From an uncultured Gammaproteobacteria bacterium (GTDB taxonomy: Bacteria > Pseudomonadota > Gammaproteobacteria > PS1 > Pseudothioglobaceae), in contig CAJVZH010000005.1 in assembly GCA_913020715.1 (NCBI GenBank), positions 1 to 64,000 of the forward strand: a stretch of 64,000 bases of DNA. Direction: 5' to 3'. Positions within the stretch are counted from its first letter, which is position 1, and each line of letters begins with the position of its first letter. Below the pieces are notes generated by a model, which searched no databases, had not been told where the DNA came from, and was given only the letters and a program-made list of their open reading frames with translations. Made by a program: the position numbers and the translations under genes. Shown here piece by piece: positions 29,130 through 38,270 of this stretch.

Positions 29130-30017
29130 ATGGCCAATTTGAGTAAAAATACGCGAGGTGCAATTTTAATTACACTTGGTGCGCTGTGCTTTGCGTCAAA
29201 CGATGTTATTCTCAAATCATTTGCCAACGAATTGCCGTGGCAACAGCCGGTGCTACTTCGCTCAATAATTGGTACATTTTTCTTGCTGCTGTTAGCACTC
29301 ACGGTTGAAGGTAGAAAATCAACAAAAGAACTGTTGGTGCTTTTTCAAGACAAGTACTGCGCCCTACGGATCATCTGCGAAGCCCTTGCAACCGTACTAT
29401 GGGTTTCATCACTGATGAAAATAACGCTGGCAAGCGCGATCTCAATTAACCAATCACTGCCGGTTTTTCTGATGCTTGGCGGTGTATTTTTCTTCAAAGA
29501 AAAAATAAGTTGGCGGCGGAAACTTGCTGCTATCATTAGCTTTGTAGGCGTGTTACTCATTATCCAACCCTGGAGTACGAATTATACAATATGGGTACTT
29601 ATTTCCCTACTGTCTGCATTGGCAATGGCAACTCGAGATTTAGCAACTAAGGCAATACCAGAGCATTTTCCCACTTTTTATATCACCATGTTAAGCATGG
29701 TTGGCATAACCATCGTAATCCTACCATTTGCCCTGCTTGGCCAGTGGATGACAATGGATGGCGTGGCATGGTTAAAGATTGTCTCGGCTGCAATCCTAAT
29801 CAGTTTTGCCTTCTTATTCACCATTATCGGCACACGCCTTGGAGAGATGAGTTTTCTTGCAATATTCCGCTACACCTCCTTGGTATGGGGTATGCTCTTT
29901 TCTCTCACCTTTTTTAATGAAAGGTTAGATTTCAACACAACACTGGGCGCCACTCTCATTCTTTTCGCAGGTATTTATATGGTTTTTAGAGAGCAAAAAC
30001 TAACAGGCAATCTGTAG
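29130..30017 (+). CDS. EamA-family (DMT superfamily) exporter
   Basis: 295 residues, ten hydrophobic spans in two EamA repeats: GAILITLGALCFASNDVILKS opens the first, and the second runs YTIWVLISLLSALAMATRDL. It is distinct from the copies at 13733 and 17042. A member of the S-adenosylmethionine/riboflavin-like exporter groups is possible, but the substrate is not determinable. Stands alone downstream of tRNA-Ser. Confidence 0.88.
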   Translation: MANLSKNTRGAILITLGALCFASNDVILKSFANELPWQQPVLLRSIIGTFFLLLLALTVEGRKSTKELLVLFQDKYCALRIICEALATVLWVSSLMKITLASAISINQSLPVFLMLGGVFFFKEKISWRRKLAAIISFVGVLLIIQPWSTNYTIWVLISLLSALAMATRDLATKAIPEHFPTFYITMLSMVGITIVILPFALLGQWMTMDGVAWLKIVSAAILISFAFLFTIIGTRLGEMSFLAIFRYTSLVWGMLFSLTFFNERLDFNTTLGATLILFAGIYMVFREQKLTGNL

Positions 30018-30108
30018 ATCGTCAATTCAAAACAATTCACCAAAGAATGAAAAGATTAATCCCAGATAATGACGCAATTAATCCGAGCACATGGTATCTT
30101 ATTGCCCC

Positions 30109-30891
30109 ATGAGAACAGATACTCCTTTCGTTGTTGCCGGCCGTACTTTTCATTCAAGATTATTGGTTGGCTCAGGAAAATACAAAAACCTTGAAGAGAC
30201 TCGTTTAGCAACTGAAGCTTCGGGTTCTGAAATTATTACAGTTGCCATTAGGCGCACCAATATTGGCCAAAATACTAACGAAGAGAGTCTTCTCGATGTT
30301 ATTTCGCCAGAGAAATACACCATTCTGCCAAATACAGCGGGTTGTTACAGCGCCAAAGACGCTGTGCGCACCTGCATGCTGGCACGAGAATTATTAGACG
30401 GTCACAATCTTGTTAAGCTTGAAGTGTTGGGCGATGAAAAAACACTTTACCCTAACATTGTTGAAACCCTTGATGCCGCTAAAACACTGGTTAATGACGG
30501 CTTTGATGTGATGGTCTACACCTCAGACGATCCAATCGTTGCCAAAGAACTGGAAGAAATTGGCTGCTGCGCAATTATGCCACTTGCCTCACTCATCGGC
30601 TCAGGCCAAGGCATTGCCAACCCGTACAATATCAAGCTCATTAAAGATCAAGCCAACGTCCCAGTACTGGTTGATGCTGGTATTGGCTGCGCAAGTGATG
30701 CCGCTAAAGCGATGGAGCTCGGTTGTGACGGCGTTTTGATGAATTCTGCCATTGCCAGTGCAGAGAATCCACTACTGATGGCAAGCGCCATGCAACACGC
30801 AGTTAAGGCTGGTCGTGAATCTTTTCTTGCCGGAAGAATGATGAAAAAAGCCTACGCCTCTGCCTCTTCGCCGCTGGAGAACTTAATCTAG
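30109..30891 (+). CDS. thiG: Thiazole synthase
   Basis: 260 residues from the ATG at 30109 (an ATG at 30091 would add six). The motifs [51 protein letters not shown] and [21 protein letters not shown] are those of ThiG, which forms the thiazole of thiamine from deoxyxylulose phosphate, dehydroglycine and ThiS thiocarboxylate. The Schiff-base Lys is in VKLEVLGD. ThiS and the glycine oxidase are not adjacent. Confidence 0.95.
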   Translation: MRTDTPFVVAGRTFHSRLLVGSGKYKNLEETRLATEASGSEIITVAIRRTNIGQNTNEESLLDVISPEKYTILPNTAGCYSAKDAVRTCMLARELLDGHNLVKLEVLGDEKTLYPNIVETLDAAKTLVNDGFDVMVYTSDDPIVAKELEEIGCCAIMPLASLIGSGQGIANPYNIKLIKDQANVPVLVDAGIGCASDAAKAMELGCDGVLMNSAIASAENPLLMASAMQHAVKAGRESFLAGRMMKKAYASASSPLENLI

Positions 30892-30906
30892 CGTAAAGCA
30901 CATTTA

Positions 30907-31119
30907 TTACTTTTTCCCTAAAAGCTTAATTAAGTAAAAAATAGCAAACCCACTACTGAGAAAAAAGAACGCCCAGCCTAGAGGGATAAAACCAAATTTC
31001 TCCTGCAGAACACCCTCGCTATCTACGTACGAGCCTGCTGTGCTATAGGCCAAAACACAGGCAATACTGAGCACCAAGAAAATAATAGCGAGCTTAAGGG
31101 ATAAATAGTTTTTTAGCAT
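30907..31119 (-). CDS. DUF3955 small membrane protein
   Basis: 70 residues with two spans. The loop GSYVDSEGVLQEKFGFIPLGW matches the DUF3955 family, two-span proteins of unknown function. It lies 13 nt after the TfoX-N gene in the same direction. Confidence 0.8.
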   Translation of the reverse strand: MLKNYLSLKLAIIFLVLSIACVLAYSTAGSYVDSEGVLQEKFGFIPLGWAFFFLSSGFAIFYLIKLLGKK

Positions 31120-31132
31120 AACTTCATAAGGG

Positions 31133-31462
31133 CTACTTGGCGGGCAAAGTTAGCACGTATTCTACACTCAGATTCACCCAGTTCTCCAACTCCTCGTCTG
31201 ACTCAAAGCCATCCGGCTCAACATAAACAAATCCGGTCAATGCCTTGCCTGTGAAATCCATTTCTTTCACGAATGGTTTTTTTAAGGTGCCCTCATACTG
31301 GCCTTTACCAACGCGGACCATGAGCTGGTCATTTATCACACCGCAAGTCATATGGCCATGCACCATAAAGCCCAGACTGCCAAACATTCTCTTTTCGCTT
31401 GAGAAAGGAATACGCTCAAATACATCACTTAAACGCTCAGCGGTGCCTTCGTCATACGCCAT
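31133..31462 (-). CDS. TfoX N-terminal-domain protein
   Basis: 109 residues from the ATG at 31462. EKRMFGSLGFMVHGHMTCGV is the TfoX/Sxy N-terminal signature. In Haemophilus and E. coli the full-length protein promotes competence gene expression through CRP; stand-alone N-terminal domains like this one lack the C-terminal domain, and their role is unclear. No competence genes are nearby. Confidence 0.85.
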   Translation of the reverse strand: MAYDEGTAERLSDVFERIPFSSEKRMFGSLGFMVHGHMTCGVINDQLMVRVGKGQYEGTLKKPFVKEMDFTGKALTGFVYVEPDGFESDEELENWVNLSVEYVLTLPAK

Positions 31463-31495
31463 ACAAATCAAACCATTATTCAGATAATACCTATC

Positions 31496-31594
31496 TTATC
31501 GTTTTTTACGAAGCATCAATGTATCAATTTGAGTTTTATTCAATAGCTCATCGTATGCAGGCAAATTTTCGGGATAAAATAATTGAACACTCAT
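31496..31594 (-). CDS. Possible 32-residue small protein
   Basis: ATG at 31594 to TAA at 31496, upstream of and co-directional with the TfoX-N gene. The peptide (MSVQLFYPENLPAYDELLNK then TQIDTLMLRKKR) has a protein-like composition, but no ribosome site is obvious and no family is recognised. It overlaps the other-strand candidate TTG start of the acyltransferase. Confidence 0.25.
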   Translation of the reverse strand: MSVQLFYPENLPAYDELLNKTQIDTLMLRKKR

Positions 31595-31609
31595 AACTCG
31601 TCCAACTTA

Positions 31610-33004
31610 ATGACAACTCTCAGAAAGCACAAAGTGGAACATTCGCCACCTCAATCTAGAACTTGGGCTGTGACTTTTTGGCAAGGGCTTTGTCGAGCGG
31701 TGATTAAAACTTTTTATAGGCGCTTCGAGGTTACTGGTCACGAGAAAATTCCTCATGGGGTCGGCATTATATTTTGCGCCAATCATGCCAACGCACTTGT
31801 TGACCCTATTGTCATACAAGCCGCAACCAGTAAACAAATTCACCCTCTTGCACGCAGCGGATTGTTCGAAATGCCACTGCTTAAAACAATGCTTAAATTA
31901 CTCGATGCGGTGCCAATTTACAGAGCACAGGATCCTGGCAACAAAACCGCGAAAAACGTCGATTCATTTGTTAAATGCTATGAAAAACTGGGTGAAGACA
32001 AAACGATCATGATCTTCCCAGAAGGAGTGAGTCATTCAGATCCGACAATACGCAAGGTGAATACAGGTGCCGCCCGTATTGCGCTTGGCGCCAAAAAACT
32101 CAACGGAAAATCGCCAGTCTTGGTGCCAGTTGGGTTGACTTTCAGTCGTAAAGGATTTTTTCGTGGTGACTTACTGGTGCAATTCGGTGAGCCAGTTATT
32201 GTAGCGAACGAAGAAGATGCTAATGACAGAGAATCGGTTCAGGCAATAACAGAACGCGTTAAACAAGGGATTATTAAAATAACCCTCAACCCTAATTCAT
32301 GGGAGGAGTTAAAACTCCTAACAAGGGTAGAGCGCTTCTACACCCAACGCCATGGACGCGACGAAGATCTTGACTTGTCAGAACAATTTAACGTTTTGAA
32401 GTACATTATTAAAGCAAAAAGAATGTTGCAAGAGCATGAGCCTGATAGAGTCAAAACCCTGATAAGCCAATTGCGTCTTTATGACAAATTGTGCCAGTGC
32501 TGCGGCATCAAAGACTACCATCTTTCAATCAAGTATCAGCCAACTGTACTATTTATGTACATTTTTCGAACCTTGCTAAAGGTTTTTATCGCTCTACCAG
32601 TCTCACTCTGGGGCAAGCTTAATAACTTCCTTCCATACCAATTGACCGGCAAAATGTTTATTTTTTTTGCCAAAACCCTCGATCAATACGATACCTATAA
32701 GATTTTGGCAGGCATGGCACTCTTCCCGTTATTTTGGGGAGTTCAAATTGCTCTCGTCAACACCTATTTAGGGTCTGGCTGGGCAATCGCTTATTTCGCC
32801 AGTTTGGTAGTTAGTACGGCTGTAGAGCTGCAAATGCGCGATAAATATCTACGTGCCTTCGAGGACTTTAAAACCTTCTTTCTTTTTCTTCGAAAGAGTA
32901 CCGTTAGAAATTACTTGGAGTCAAAGCAAAACGCTCTCGAATTAGAGTTAGACAATCTTGAAAAGTTAGCCGACGAATTATTGGCCGAACAAAAGAAAGC
33001 CTAA
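31610..33004 (+). CDS. PlsC-type glycerolipid acyltransferase with C-terminal membrane region
   Basis: 464 residues from the ATG at 31610 (a TTG at 31583 would add nine). The acyltransferase block has NHANALVD (His and Asp five residues apart, as in the Gpt2/Sct1 group, rather than the HxxxxD of PlsC), PIYRAQD and FPEGVSHSD. After the catalytic half (about 1-230) come an unassigned segment, several hydrophobic spans (about 310-410) and a Glu/Lys-rich helical tail. It probably acylates glycerol-3-phosphate or lysophosphatidate at the inner membrane. Confidence 0.85.
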   Translation: MTTLRKHKVEHSPPQSRTWAVTFWQGLCRAVIKTFYRRFEVTGHEKIPHGVGIIFCANHANALVDPIVIQAATSKQIHPLARSGLFEMPLLKTMLKLLDAVPIYRAQDPGNKTAKNVDSFVKCYEKLGEDKTIMIFPEGVSHSDPTIRKVNTGAARIALGAKKLNGKSPVLVPVGLTFSRKGFFRGDLLVQFGEPVIVANEEDANDRESVQAITERVKQGIIKITLNPNSWEELKLLTRVERFYTQRHGRDEDLDLSEQFNVLKYIIKAKRMLQEHEPDRVKTLISQLRLYDKLCQCCGIKDYHLSIKYQPTVLFMYIFRTLLKVFIALPVSLWGKLNNFLPYQLTGKMFIFFAKTLDQYDTYKILAGMALFPLFWGVQIALVNTYLGSGWAIAYFASLVVSTAVELQMRDKYLRAFEDFKTFFLFLRKSTVRNYLESKQNALELELDNLEKLADELLAEQKKA

Positions 33005-33015
33005 AGGAATTCTGC

Positions 33016-33342
33016 CTAACTCCGCATCCGCATAAGTTCAGAGACCTCGAGAGAGCCGCCCACATCAAGAAATGGGCATTCTTTTGCCATTAAGATAACG
33101 TCATCCAAAGAATCGGCTTCAATAATTGTAAAGCCAGACATTGACATTTTGCTACCCTCATCAACCGAGCCGTCTGGATTGATTGTAATTGTACTCAAAA
33201 GAGGATTCATAGGGCTAACGGCCGCATCGCCAAGCCCTTCCAGCCAGGCTATATATTTCGTCTGATGCTCATTAGCCTCTTCGGGTGTGGATACTTGATC
33301 GCCATCAAAACCGCCTGTATAAACAATAGCGTATTGGGACAT
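33016..33342 (-). CDS. YCII-related (DGPF-domain) protein
   Basis: 108 residues: MSQYAIVYTGGFDG, EEANEHQTKYIAWLEGLGDA, and ADSLDDVILMAKECPFLDVGGSLEVSEL match the YCII-related DGPF family (PhnB-adjacent small enzymes often paired with sigma factors). No sigma gene is near. Function unknown. Confidence 0.85.
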   Translation of the reverse strand: MSQYAIVYTGGFDGDQVSTPEEANEHQTKYIAWLEGLGDAAVSPMNPLLSTITINPDGSVDEGSKMSMSGFTIIEADSLDDVILMAKECPFLDVGGSLEVSELMRMRS

Positions 33343-33380
33343 TATTACAACTCCTTGTTAATGAAAAATAAATTGGATTA

Positions 33381-33590
33381 CTAAGAGCTCTCAGATCCAG
33401 ATAGGCAGCGCTCCACGTATTTATTATATTGCCCCTTGGTTAAAAACAATCGGTGTATTTTTGAATTATTTTGTCGACCTCTATCCAGATATTCTGAAAG
33501 CTTATGATCAAAGCCGACATTTATGATTTTGTGCGTTTTTAAATCTATCTCAACATAGTACCGAGTATTTTTATCTTCTTTACACTCATA
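33381..33590 (-). pseudogene. Start-less ORF, probable gene remnant
   Basis: An open frame of 69 residues ends at TAG 33381-33383. It reads protein-like, with YYVEIDLKTHKIINVGFDHK and later HRLFLTKGQYNKYVERC, and has good codon use. It has no in-frame ATG/GTG before the middle; an in-frame TGA stands two codons upstream (33594-33596). An ATG exists one base away in the wrong frame (33589), so an early indel in an A-rich stretch would explain it. Resemblance to small conserved marine proteins is my impression only. It follows the gamma-glutamylcyclotransferase gene. Confidence 0.45.
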
Positions 33591-33600
33591 GGCTCACCCC

Positions 33601-34038
33601 TCAATTGGGTACATAAGGTCGAATATATTTATTGACGTAGTCCGTGGGCAGCTTAGCACTTTCAATGCCTTGGTTAATTCGCTTAATATATTCAAATTGT
33701 GGCTCTCCAAACACTTGATTAAGGTCGACATACACCAAGCAATCGCAATACCCCTCTGATATTTGAATGCTGTGCACCTCATGATGATACATACCCTCTG
33801 CCACGCTCTCGTAAACGTCTAGTAACTCGATGTCTTTCTCACTTAAGGAAAAAATTTCACCCAGAACAAAGTCACCTTCTGACGGCTTAATATTGGCATA
33901 ACCCCTCTCGTTAATAAGCCAGACATAGTTATCCAGCCTTCCTGAGTACAAATATTCTGACTCTGGACAACGAGCAATCATTTGCTCTTTAGACAAATTG
34001 GAGCCAAAGGCAAAGTAATGACGTCTTGGATTGGTCAT
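33601..34038 (-). CDS. Gamma-glutamylcyclotransferase-like protein
   Basis: 145 residues of the GGCT/AIG2 fold: YFAFGSNLSKEQMIARCPES at the N-terminus (the substrate-binding YGSN-type loop) and FSLSEKDIELLDVYESVAEGMYHH containing the catalytic-type Glu. Family enzymes release 5-oxoproline from gamma-glutamyl compounds. Stand-alone gene, ATG start. Confidence 0.88.
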   Translation of the reverse strand: MTNPRRHYFAFGSNLSKEQMIARCPESEYLYSGRLDNYVWLINERGYANIKPSEGDFVLGEIFSLSEKDIELLDVYESVAEGMYHHEVHSIQISEGYCDCLVYVDLNQVFGEPQFEYIKRINQGIESAKLPTDYVNKYIRPYVPN

Positions 34039-34108
34039 AATTACAACTCAGTGATTAATTATTCACCACCATTATAACTACGCAATAAAGTTCTTTAAAA
34101 TAGAGTCC

Positions 34109-35218
34109 ATGAATTTCAACCAACAAATTAACGATCTCGATAAAAAACATTTATTACGCTCGCGCAAAATTAGCGAAAATGCCCAAGGCGTTGAGATGGT
34201 TATCGACGGCAAAAAAGTCGTCAATTTTTGTTCGAACGACTACCTTTCTCTTGCTAATAACGAGCAAGTGAAAGAGGCTTTAGTCCAAGGTGTCAAGCAA
34301 TACGGCGTTGGCTCGGGCGCATCGCATTTGGTTAGTGGCCATTCAAAAGCACACCATGAGCTAGAAGAGGCGTTAGCAGATTACACAGGACAGCAACGAG
34401 CGCTACTATTCTCTTCGGGCTATAGTGCCAATTTAGGCGTTTTTTCAGCACTTAGAGATGATGTTGACTGGGTCTTGCAAGACAAGCTAAATCACGCCTC
34501 ATTAATCGACGCTAATCAATTACTTGGCCTACCCCTTAGGCGATACTTACACAATGACCTCGCCTCTCTCAAATCCAAAAGCAACAAACAAACCGGTCAA
34601 GGGCTAATTGTTACCGACAATGTCTTTAGCATGGATGGCGATCGTGCAAAGATCAATAAAATTGAAAAAATCGCAAATTTTTCCAATGCACTATTGATGC
34701 AAGATGATGCTCACGGATTTGGCGTTTTTGAGGCCAATATTCCGCAAAATTCAATCTATATGGCCACTTTGGGCAAAGCGGCGGGCACAATGGGTGCTTT
34801 TGTTGCCGGAAATGACGATTTTATCGACTACTTGGTGCAAAAATCACGCCCTTACGTCTACACAACCGCTATTTCACCCAGTTTGTGCTGTGCTACACTC
34901 AAAAGCCTTGAATTGATTAAATCGAACGAACAAAAAACCAAATTATTAGCCAATATCGATTATTTCCGAAATTTTGCCAAATCCCTCGGGCTGAATTTTG
35001 AGAATTCTGAGAGCGCAATTCAGCCAATGATTATCGGTGAAAGTGACAAAGCGCTTGAACTCAGTAAAAAGCTTTTCGAAGTGGGATTTTATGTCAGCGC
35101 CATCCGCCCACCCACCGTGCCGCCTAATACAGCGAGACTGCGTTTTACCCTTTGCGCCAACCATAGCTTTGAACAGATTGAATCACTTCTCACTAGGGTG
35201 GCCAATGTTATGGCATAA
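34109..35218 (+). CDS. bioF: 8-amino-7-oxononanoate synthase
   Basis: 369 residues, PLP-dependent alpha-oxoamine synthase. It joins pimeloyl-ACP and alanine in biotin synthesis. Seen: FCSNDYLSLAN, GSGASHLVSGHSKAHHELEE, DKLNHASLID, ADDAHGFG-type MQDDAHGFGV, and the PLP lysine in ATLGKAAGTMGAF. bioH begins inside its last codons. Biotin demand fits the biotinylated OadA at 44,900. Confidence 0.95.
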   Translation: MNFNQQINDLDKKHLLRSRKISENAQGVEMVIDGKKVVNFCSNDYLSLANNEQVKEALVQGVKQYGVGSGASHLVSGHSKAHHELEEALADYTGQQRALLFSSGYSANLGVFSALRDDVDWVLQDKLNHASLIDANQLLGLPLRRYLHNDLASLKSKSNKQTGQGLIVTDNVFSMDGDRAKINKIEKIANFSNALLMQDDAHGFGVFEANIPQNSIYMATLGKAAGTMGAFVAGNDDFIDYLVQKSRPYVYTTAISPSLCCATLKSLELIKSNEQKTKLLANIDYFRNFAKSLGLNFENSESAIQPMIIGESDKALELSKKLFEVGFYVSAIRPPTVPPNTARLRFTLCANHSFEQIESLLTRVANVMA

Positions 35219-35912
35219 CACCGTCGGCAACGGGCCAGACTTAGTTTTTCTGCATGGCTGGGGCTTTAGTAGTGATATTTTTGAGCCACTTGTCGAACGA
35301 TACAAAAACGAACACCGCATTACTGTAATCGACCTCCCTGGTCACGGACGTAGTGATGATGTTGGTGGTGGTCTCGATGAATGGTGTCACGCGGTTATAG
35401 ATATATTGCCTAAAAACCCTATTCTTCTAGGTTCATCGCTAGGTGGCCTCTTATCAATAAAGATTGCCAGTATGACTGCAATCAATCGTTTGATTTTAGT
35501 TGGCGCTTCACCAAGCCTAACCAATCATAAGAACTGGCAACACGGCATGGAGGCTGAAGTATTTAAAAGCTTTGCACAAGACCTAAAACTAAACCACAGC
35601 AAAACTTTACGGCGCTTCGTTAGCCTACAAAGTAAAGACAAAAGTCTAATGAAAACGCTTTTTACTGGTATTGAAAAATACCCACCATCCTCCAACGCCA
35701 TGACACAAGGTCTGAGCATCTTGCTTAATACCGATCTTCAAGAGGATTTTCAAAAGATCGACACGCCAAAATCGGTTATTTTGGGTGAACTTGACATGCT
35801 CGTCCCCCGCTCAATAGAGGCGTGGTACCAAGCCAATGGCGCGCAAACAAAATTAATACGCACAGGACACCTGCCCTTCCTAGAAAAAAGCTTTACATTG
35901 CCAGAGGCCTAA
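35205..35912 (+). CDS. bioH: Pimeloyl-ACP methyl ester esterase
   Basis: 235 residues from the ATG at 35205, overlapping the bioF end by 14 nt; the longer frame from 35037 is only bioF in another frame. Alpha/beta hydrolase: LVFLHGWGFSSDIFEP (oxyanion), nucleophile Ser in GSSLGG, Asp in GELDMLVP, His in TGHLPFLE. It removes the methyl group to release pimeloyl-ACP for BioF. bioC, A, B, D are not in the window. Confidence 0.9.
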   Translation: MLWHNTVGNGPDLVFLHGWGFSSDIFEPLVERYKNEHRITVIDLPGHGRSDDVGGGLDEWCHAVIDILPKNPILLGSSLGGLLSIKIASMTAINRLILVGASPSLTNHKNWQHGMEAEVFKSFAQDLKLNHSKTLRRFVSLQSKDKSLMKTLFTGIEKYPPSSNAMTQGLSILLNTDLQEDFQKIDTPKSVILGELDMLVPRSIEAWYQANGAQTKLIRTGHLPFLEKSFTLPEA

Positions 35913-35930
35913 CAAAAAATATTGTTTCGG

Positions 35931-35936
35931 TATAAT
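35931..35936 (+). promoter_or_regulatory. -10 box of purEK
   Basis: Perfect TATAAT 30 nt before the purE ATG; no consensus -35 at the usual distance. Confidence 0.4.
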
Positions 35937-35965
35937 TTAAGACTTCATTACTCTGAGGGTATTAA

Positions 35966-36454
35966 ATGAGTGCATTAGTAGGTGTTATTATGGGGTCAAA
36001 GTCCGATTGGCCAACGATGAAAAATGCCGTTGACATGCTCGAAGAATTTGACGTCCCTTACGAAGTCAAGGTTGTTTCAGCCCACCGAACTCCCGACTTA
36101 ATGTTCGAATACGCACAAAGCGCCGAAGAGCGTGGTCTAGAAGTTATTATTGCTGGTGCCGGTGGCTCAGCGCACCTGCCGGGCATGGTTGCAGCGAAAA
36201 CAATTGTCCCTGTACTTGGTGTGCCCGTTCAATCACGCGCATTAAGCGGCAAAGACTCATTACTGTCTATTGTGCAAATGCCAGGTGGCATTCCTGTAGG
36301 CACCCTTGCCATTGGCGATGCTGGCGCAAAAAACGCAGGCATTCTAGCAGCGCAAATTGTTGGCAATCATAATGCCGAAATTCGCGCTAAAGTTTCGAAG
36401 TTTCGCTCAGAACAAACACAAAATGTTCTCGATAATCCCAACCCTAGCGAATAA
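35966..36454 (+). CDS. purE: N5-carboxyaminoimidazole ribonucleotide mutase
   Basis: 162 residues, class I Pur[14 protein letters not shown] binds the phosphate, [11 protein letters not shown] holds the catalytic His, and [14 protein letters not shown] and [20 protein letters not shown] are conserved. It moves the carboxyl group from N5-CAIR to CAIR in purine synthesis. It lies 3 nt before purK, the usual pair. Confidence 0.97.
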   Translation: MSALVGVIMGSKSDWPTMKNAVDMLEEFDVPYEVKVVSAHRTPDLMFEYAQSAEERGLEVIIAGAGGSAHLPGMVAAKTIVPVLGVPVQSRALSGKDSLLSIVQMPGGIPVGTLAIGDAGAKNAGILAAQIVGNHNAEIRAKVSKFRSEQTQNVLDNPNPSE

Positions 36455-36457
36455 GGG

Positions 36458-37546
36458 ATGAAAATTGGTGTTTTAGGCGCAGGTCAATTAGGCAGAATGC
36501 TAGCCATTGCGGCCTACCCACTTGGTCATCAAATGGCATTTACTGCCAATTCTGAAGATGAGCCTTCCGTATTGCTCGGCAAAGCCTTTATCAGCGATGG
36601 CACGCAAGACTCAACCGAGCAACTCACTAGCGCCTCTGAAGTTATCACTTTTGAGAGTGAAAATACAGACGTAGAAATCGTAAAAAAAATTAGTAAAAAA
36701 ACGCCAGTATACCCTGGCGCTAAATCACTATTCACCACGCAGCATCGTGGTCGAGAAAAAGCAATTTTTGATAATCTAGGCATTCCTTGCGCTCCTTATC
36801 AAATGGTTAATTCTCTTGCAGATTTACAAACAGCGGTTGATGCAATTGGTTTGCCGGCCATCCTGAAAACAGCAACCGAAGGGTATGATGGCAAGGGACA
36901 GTTTGTTATCCGTAGCGACGACCAGCTAGAAAAAGCTTGGCTAAGCATGCACGGTGTTGAAGCAATCCTTGAGGGTTTTGTTAACTTTAAACGAGAGTTA
37001 TCATTAATTGCGGTTCGCGGCATTGATAACAGTCACAAATATTACCCATTAGTAGAAAACACTCACCACAACGGCATTCTGCGACTAACGACAGCTCCGG
37101 CTGAAAATATTAGTGTCAAAGTACAAGAGCAAGCTGAACACTACATGCAAACATTGCTTGATGAGATGGAACATGTTGGTGTGCTAACGATTGAATTGTT
37201 CGAGACAAGTGATGGCCTTGTTGTCAACGAAATGGCACCACGCGTGCATAATTCTGGTCATTGGAGTATTGAGGGCGCTCGTACCTCTCAGTTTGAAAAC
37301 CACGTTCGAGCGATTACCGGCTCGCCTCTTGGTGAAACAGCTTGTCTGCAACAATATTGCGCAATGATAAATATTATTGGCGAACACGGGCCAGTTGATA
37401 AAGTGCTTGAGCTTGGCAATGCCCATCTTCATTTGTACGGAAAAAGTGAGCGTAAAGGTCGTAAATTAGGGCATATCACAATTACCGCCAATACACTCAG
37501 TGAACTCAATAAAGCGTTGAATGCACTAGACGCATTTATGCCTTAG
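36458..37546 (+). CDS. purK: N5-carboxyaminoimidazole ribonucleotide synthase
   Basis: 362 residues, ATP-grasp enzyme making N5-CAIR from AIR, bicarbonate and ATP. GVLGAGQLGRMLAIAAYPLG at the start; PAILKTATEGYDGKGQ; ERELSLI-like FKRELSLIAVRG; VNEMAPRVHNSGHWSIEGA contain the grasp and metal sites. Full length. Converges with and overlaps the HExxH gene's end by 11 nt. Confidence 0.96.
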   Translation: MKIGVLGAGQLGRMLAIAAYPLGHQMAFTANSEDEPSVLLGKAFISDGTQDSTEQLTSASEVITFESENTDVEIVKKISKKTPVYPGAKSLFTTQHRGREKAIFDNLGIPCAPYQMVNSLADLQTAVDAIGLPAILKTATEGYDGKGQFVIRSDDQLEKAWLSMHGVEAILEGFVNFKRELSLIAVRGIDNSHKYYPLVENTHHNGILRLTTAPAENISVKVQEQAEHYMQTLLDEMEHVGVLTIELFETSDGLVVNEMAPRVHNSGHWSIEGARTSQFENHVRAITGSPLGETACLQQYCAMINIIGEHGPVDKVLELGNAHLHLYGKSERKGRKLGHITITANTLSELNKALNALDAFMP

Positions 37547-37880
37547 CAGAAAGACTCTGTTCGAAGCGCTCAGCCAACTCTTTCTCGTATTGATAAGCAG
37601 CCACTTCGCTGACTTCGACGCCCGCTAAAAACTGGCAGACGTGAATCATCTCATGACAAAAAGTGACGATAAACTGACGCTCAGATAAGCTGGATTCTAT
37701 CTCAATAAAGAACTTGCCATCACCCTCATAATCTGTCCATGCCATAGCGTCCTCAATTGGATGAATACCAAGATCAATTAGGGGTTTGGTTTTATTTGGA
37801 AATAAATCCTCACAGCAAAAGTTAAATAATTGCTGCGAGAGTTTTTTTTGATTTTTATTGCCGCCTTGAATGTATAACAT
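37536..37880 (-). CDS. Small HExxH metallopeptidase-like protein
   Basis: 114 residues from the ATG at 37880 (TTG at 37889 possible). The zinc-binding motif HEMIHVCQ lies in the centre in TFCHEMIHVCQFLAG, followed by a possible third ligand Glu in EVAAYQYEKEL. It looks like a SprT-like/minigluzincin-size peptidase core; I do not recognise a named family. It lies 12-20 nt after the glutaredoxin gene. Confidence 0.65.
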   Translation of the reverse strand: MLYIQGGNKNQKKLSQQLFNFCCEDLFPNKTKPLIDLGIHPIEDAMAWTDYEGDGKFFIEIESSLSERQFIVTFCHEMIHVCQFLAGVEVSEVAAYQYEKELAERFEQSLSAKA

Positions 37881-37901
37881 TGTCAGCAATAAAGGTGTTG
37901 A

Positions 37902-38270
37902 TTAAGCGAAATGCTTCTCTAGATAATTGATAATAGCGTCGGATTCGTAAACCCAAGACGCCTCATCTTCGCCCTCAATTTTTAAGCAAGGCACTTTAAT
38001 CTTACCGCCCATTAACCCCAGCTCTTCTCGAAATTCACCTGCTTGCGCATTACGTGTTTCGATCTTAAGATTTAGGCGCTTAATAGCGCGACGCGTTTTA
38101 ATGCAAAACGGGCAAGCGTAGAATTGATAAAGCTTTAACGTGGCTGTTTTTTGATTGACATCAGCTTGGATATCATCGGTGCGTTTTTGCTTAGAAGGAC
38201 TGAAAATCCAATCAATCAAAATGATCAATCGGCCCAGCCCCTCACGTAATGCTTTAAGCACTAATCTCAT
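37902..38270 (-). CDS. Glutaredoxin-like protein
   Basis: 122 residues. An N-terminal hydrophobic stretch ([13 protein letters not shown]) precedes a glutaredoxin fold with CPFC in [17 protein letters not shown], cis-Pro in KIKVPCLKI and [14 protein letters not shown], the Grx2/GST-N-like ending. It probably reduces disulfides or S-glutathionyl groups, perhaps at the membrane. It overlaps the folD stop by 4 nt. Confidence 0.85.
   Translation of the reverse strand: MRLVLKALREGLGRLIILIDWIFSPSKQKRTDDIQADVNQKTATLKLYQFYACPFCIKTRRAIKRLNLKIETRNAQAGEFREELGLMGGKIKVPCLKIEGEDEASWVYESDAIINYLEKHFA

Noticed and set aside
35037..35204. Long N-terminal extension of bioH
   Set aside because: It is the bioF coding sequence read in another frame; the ATG at 35205 gives a normal-size BioH.
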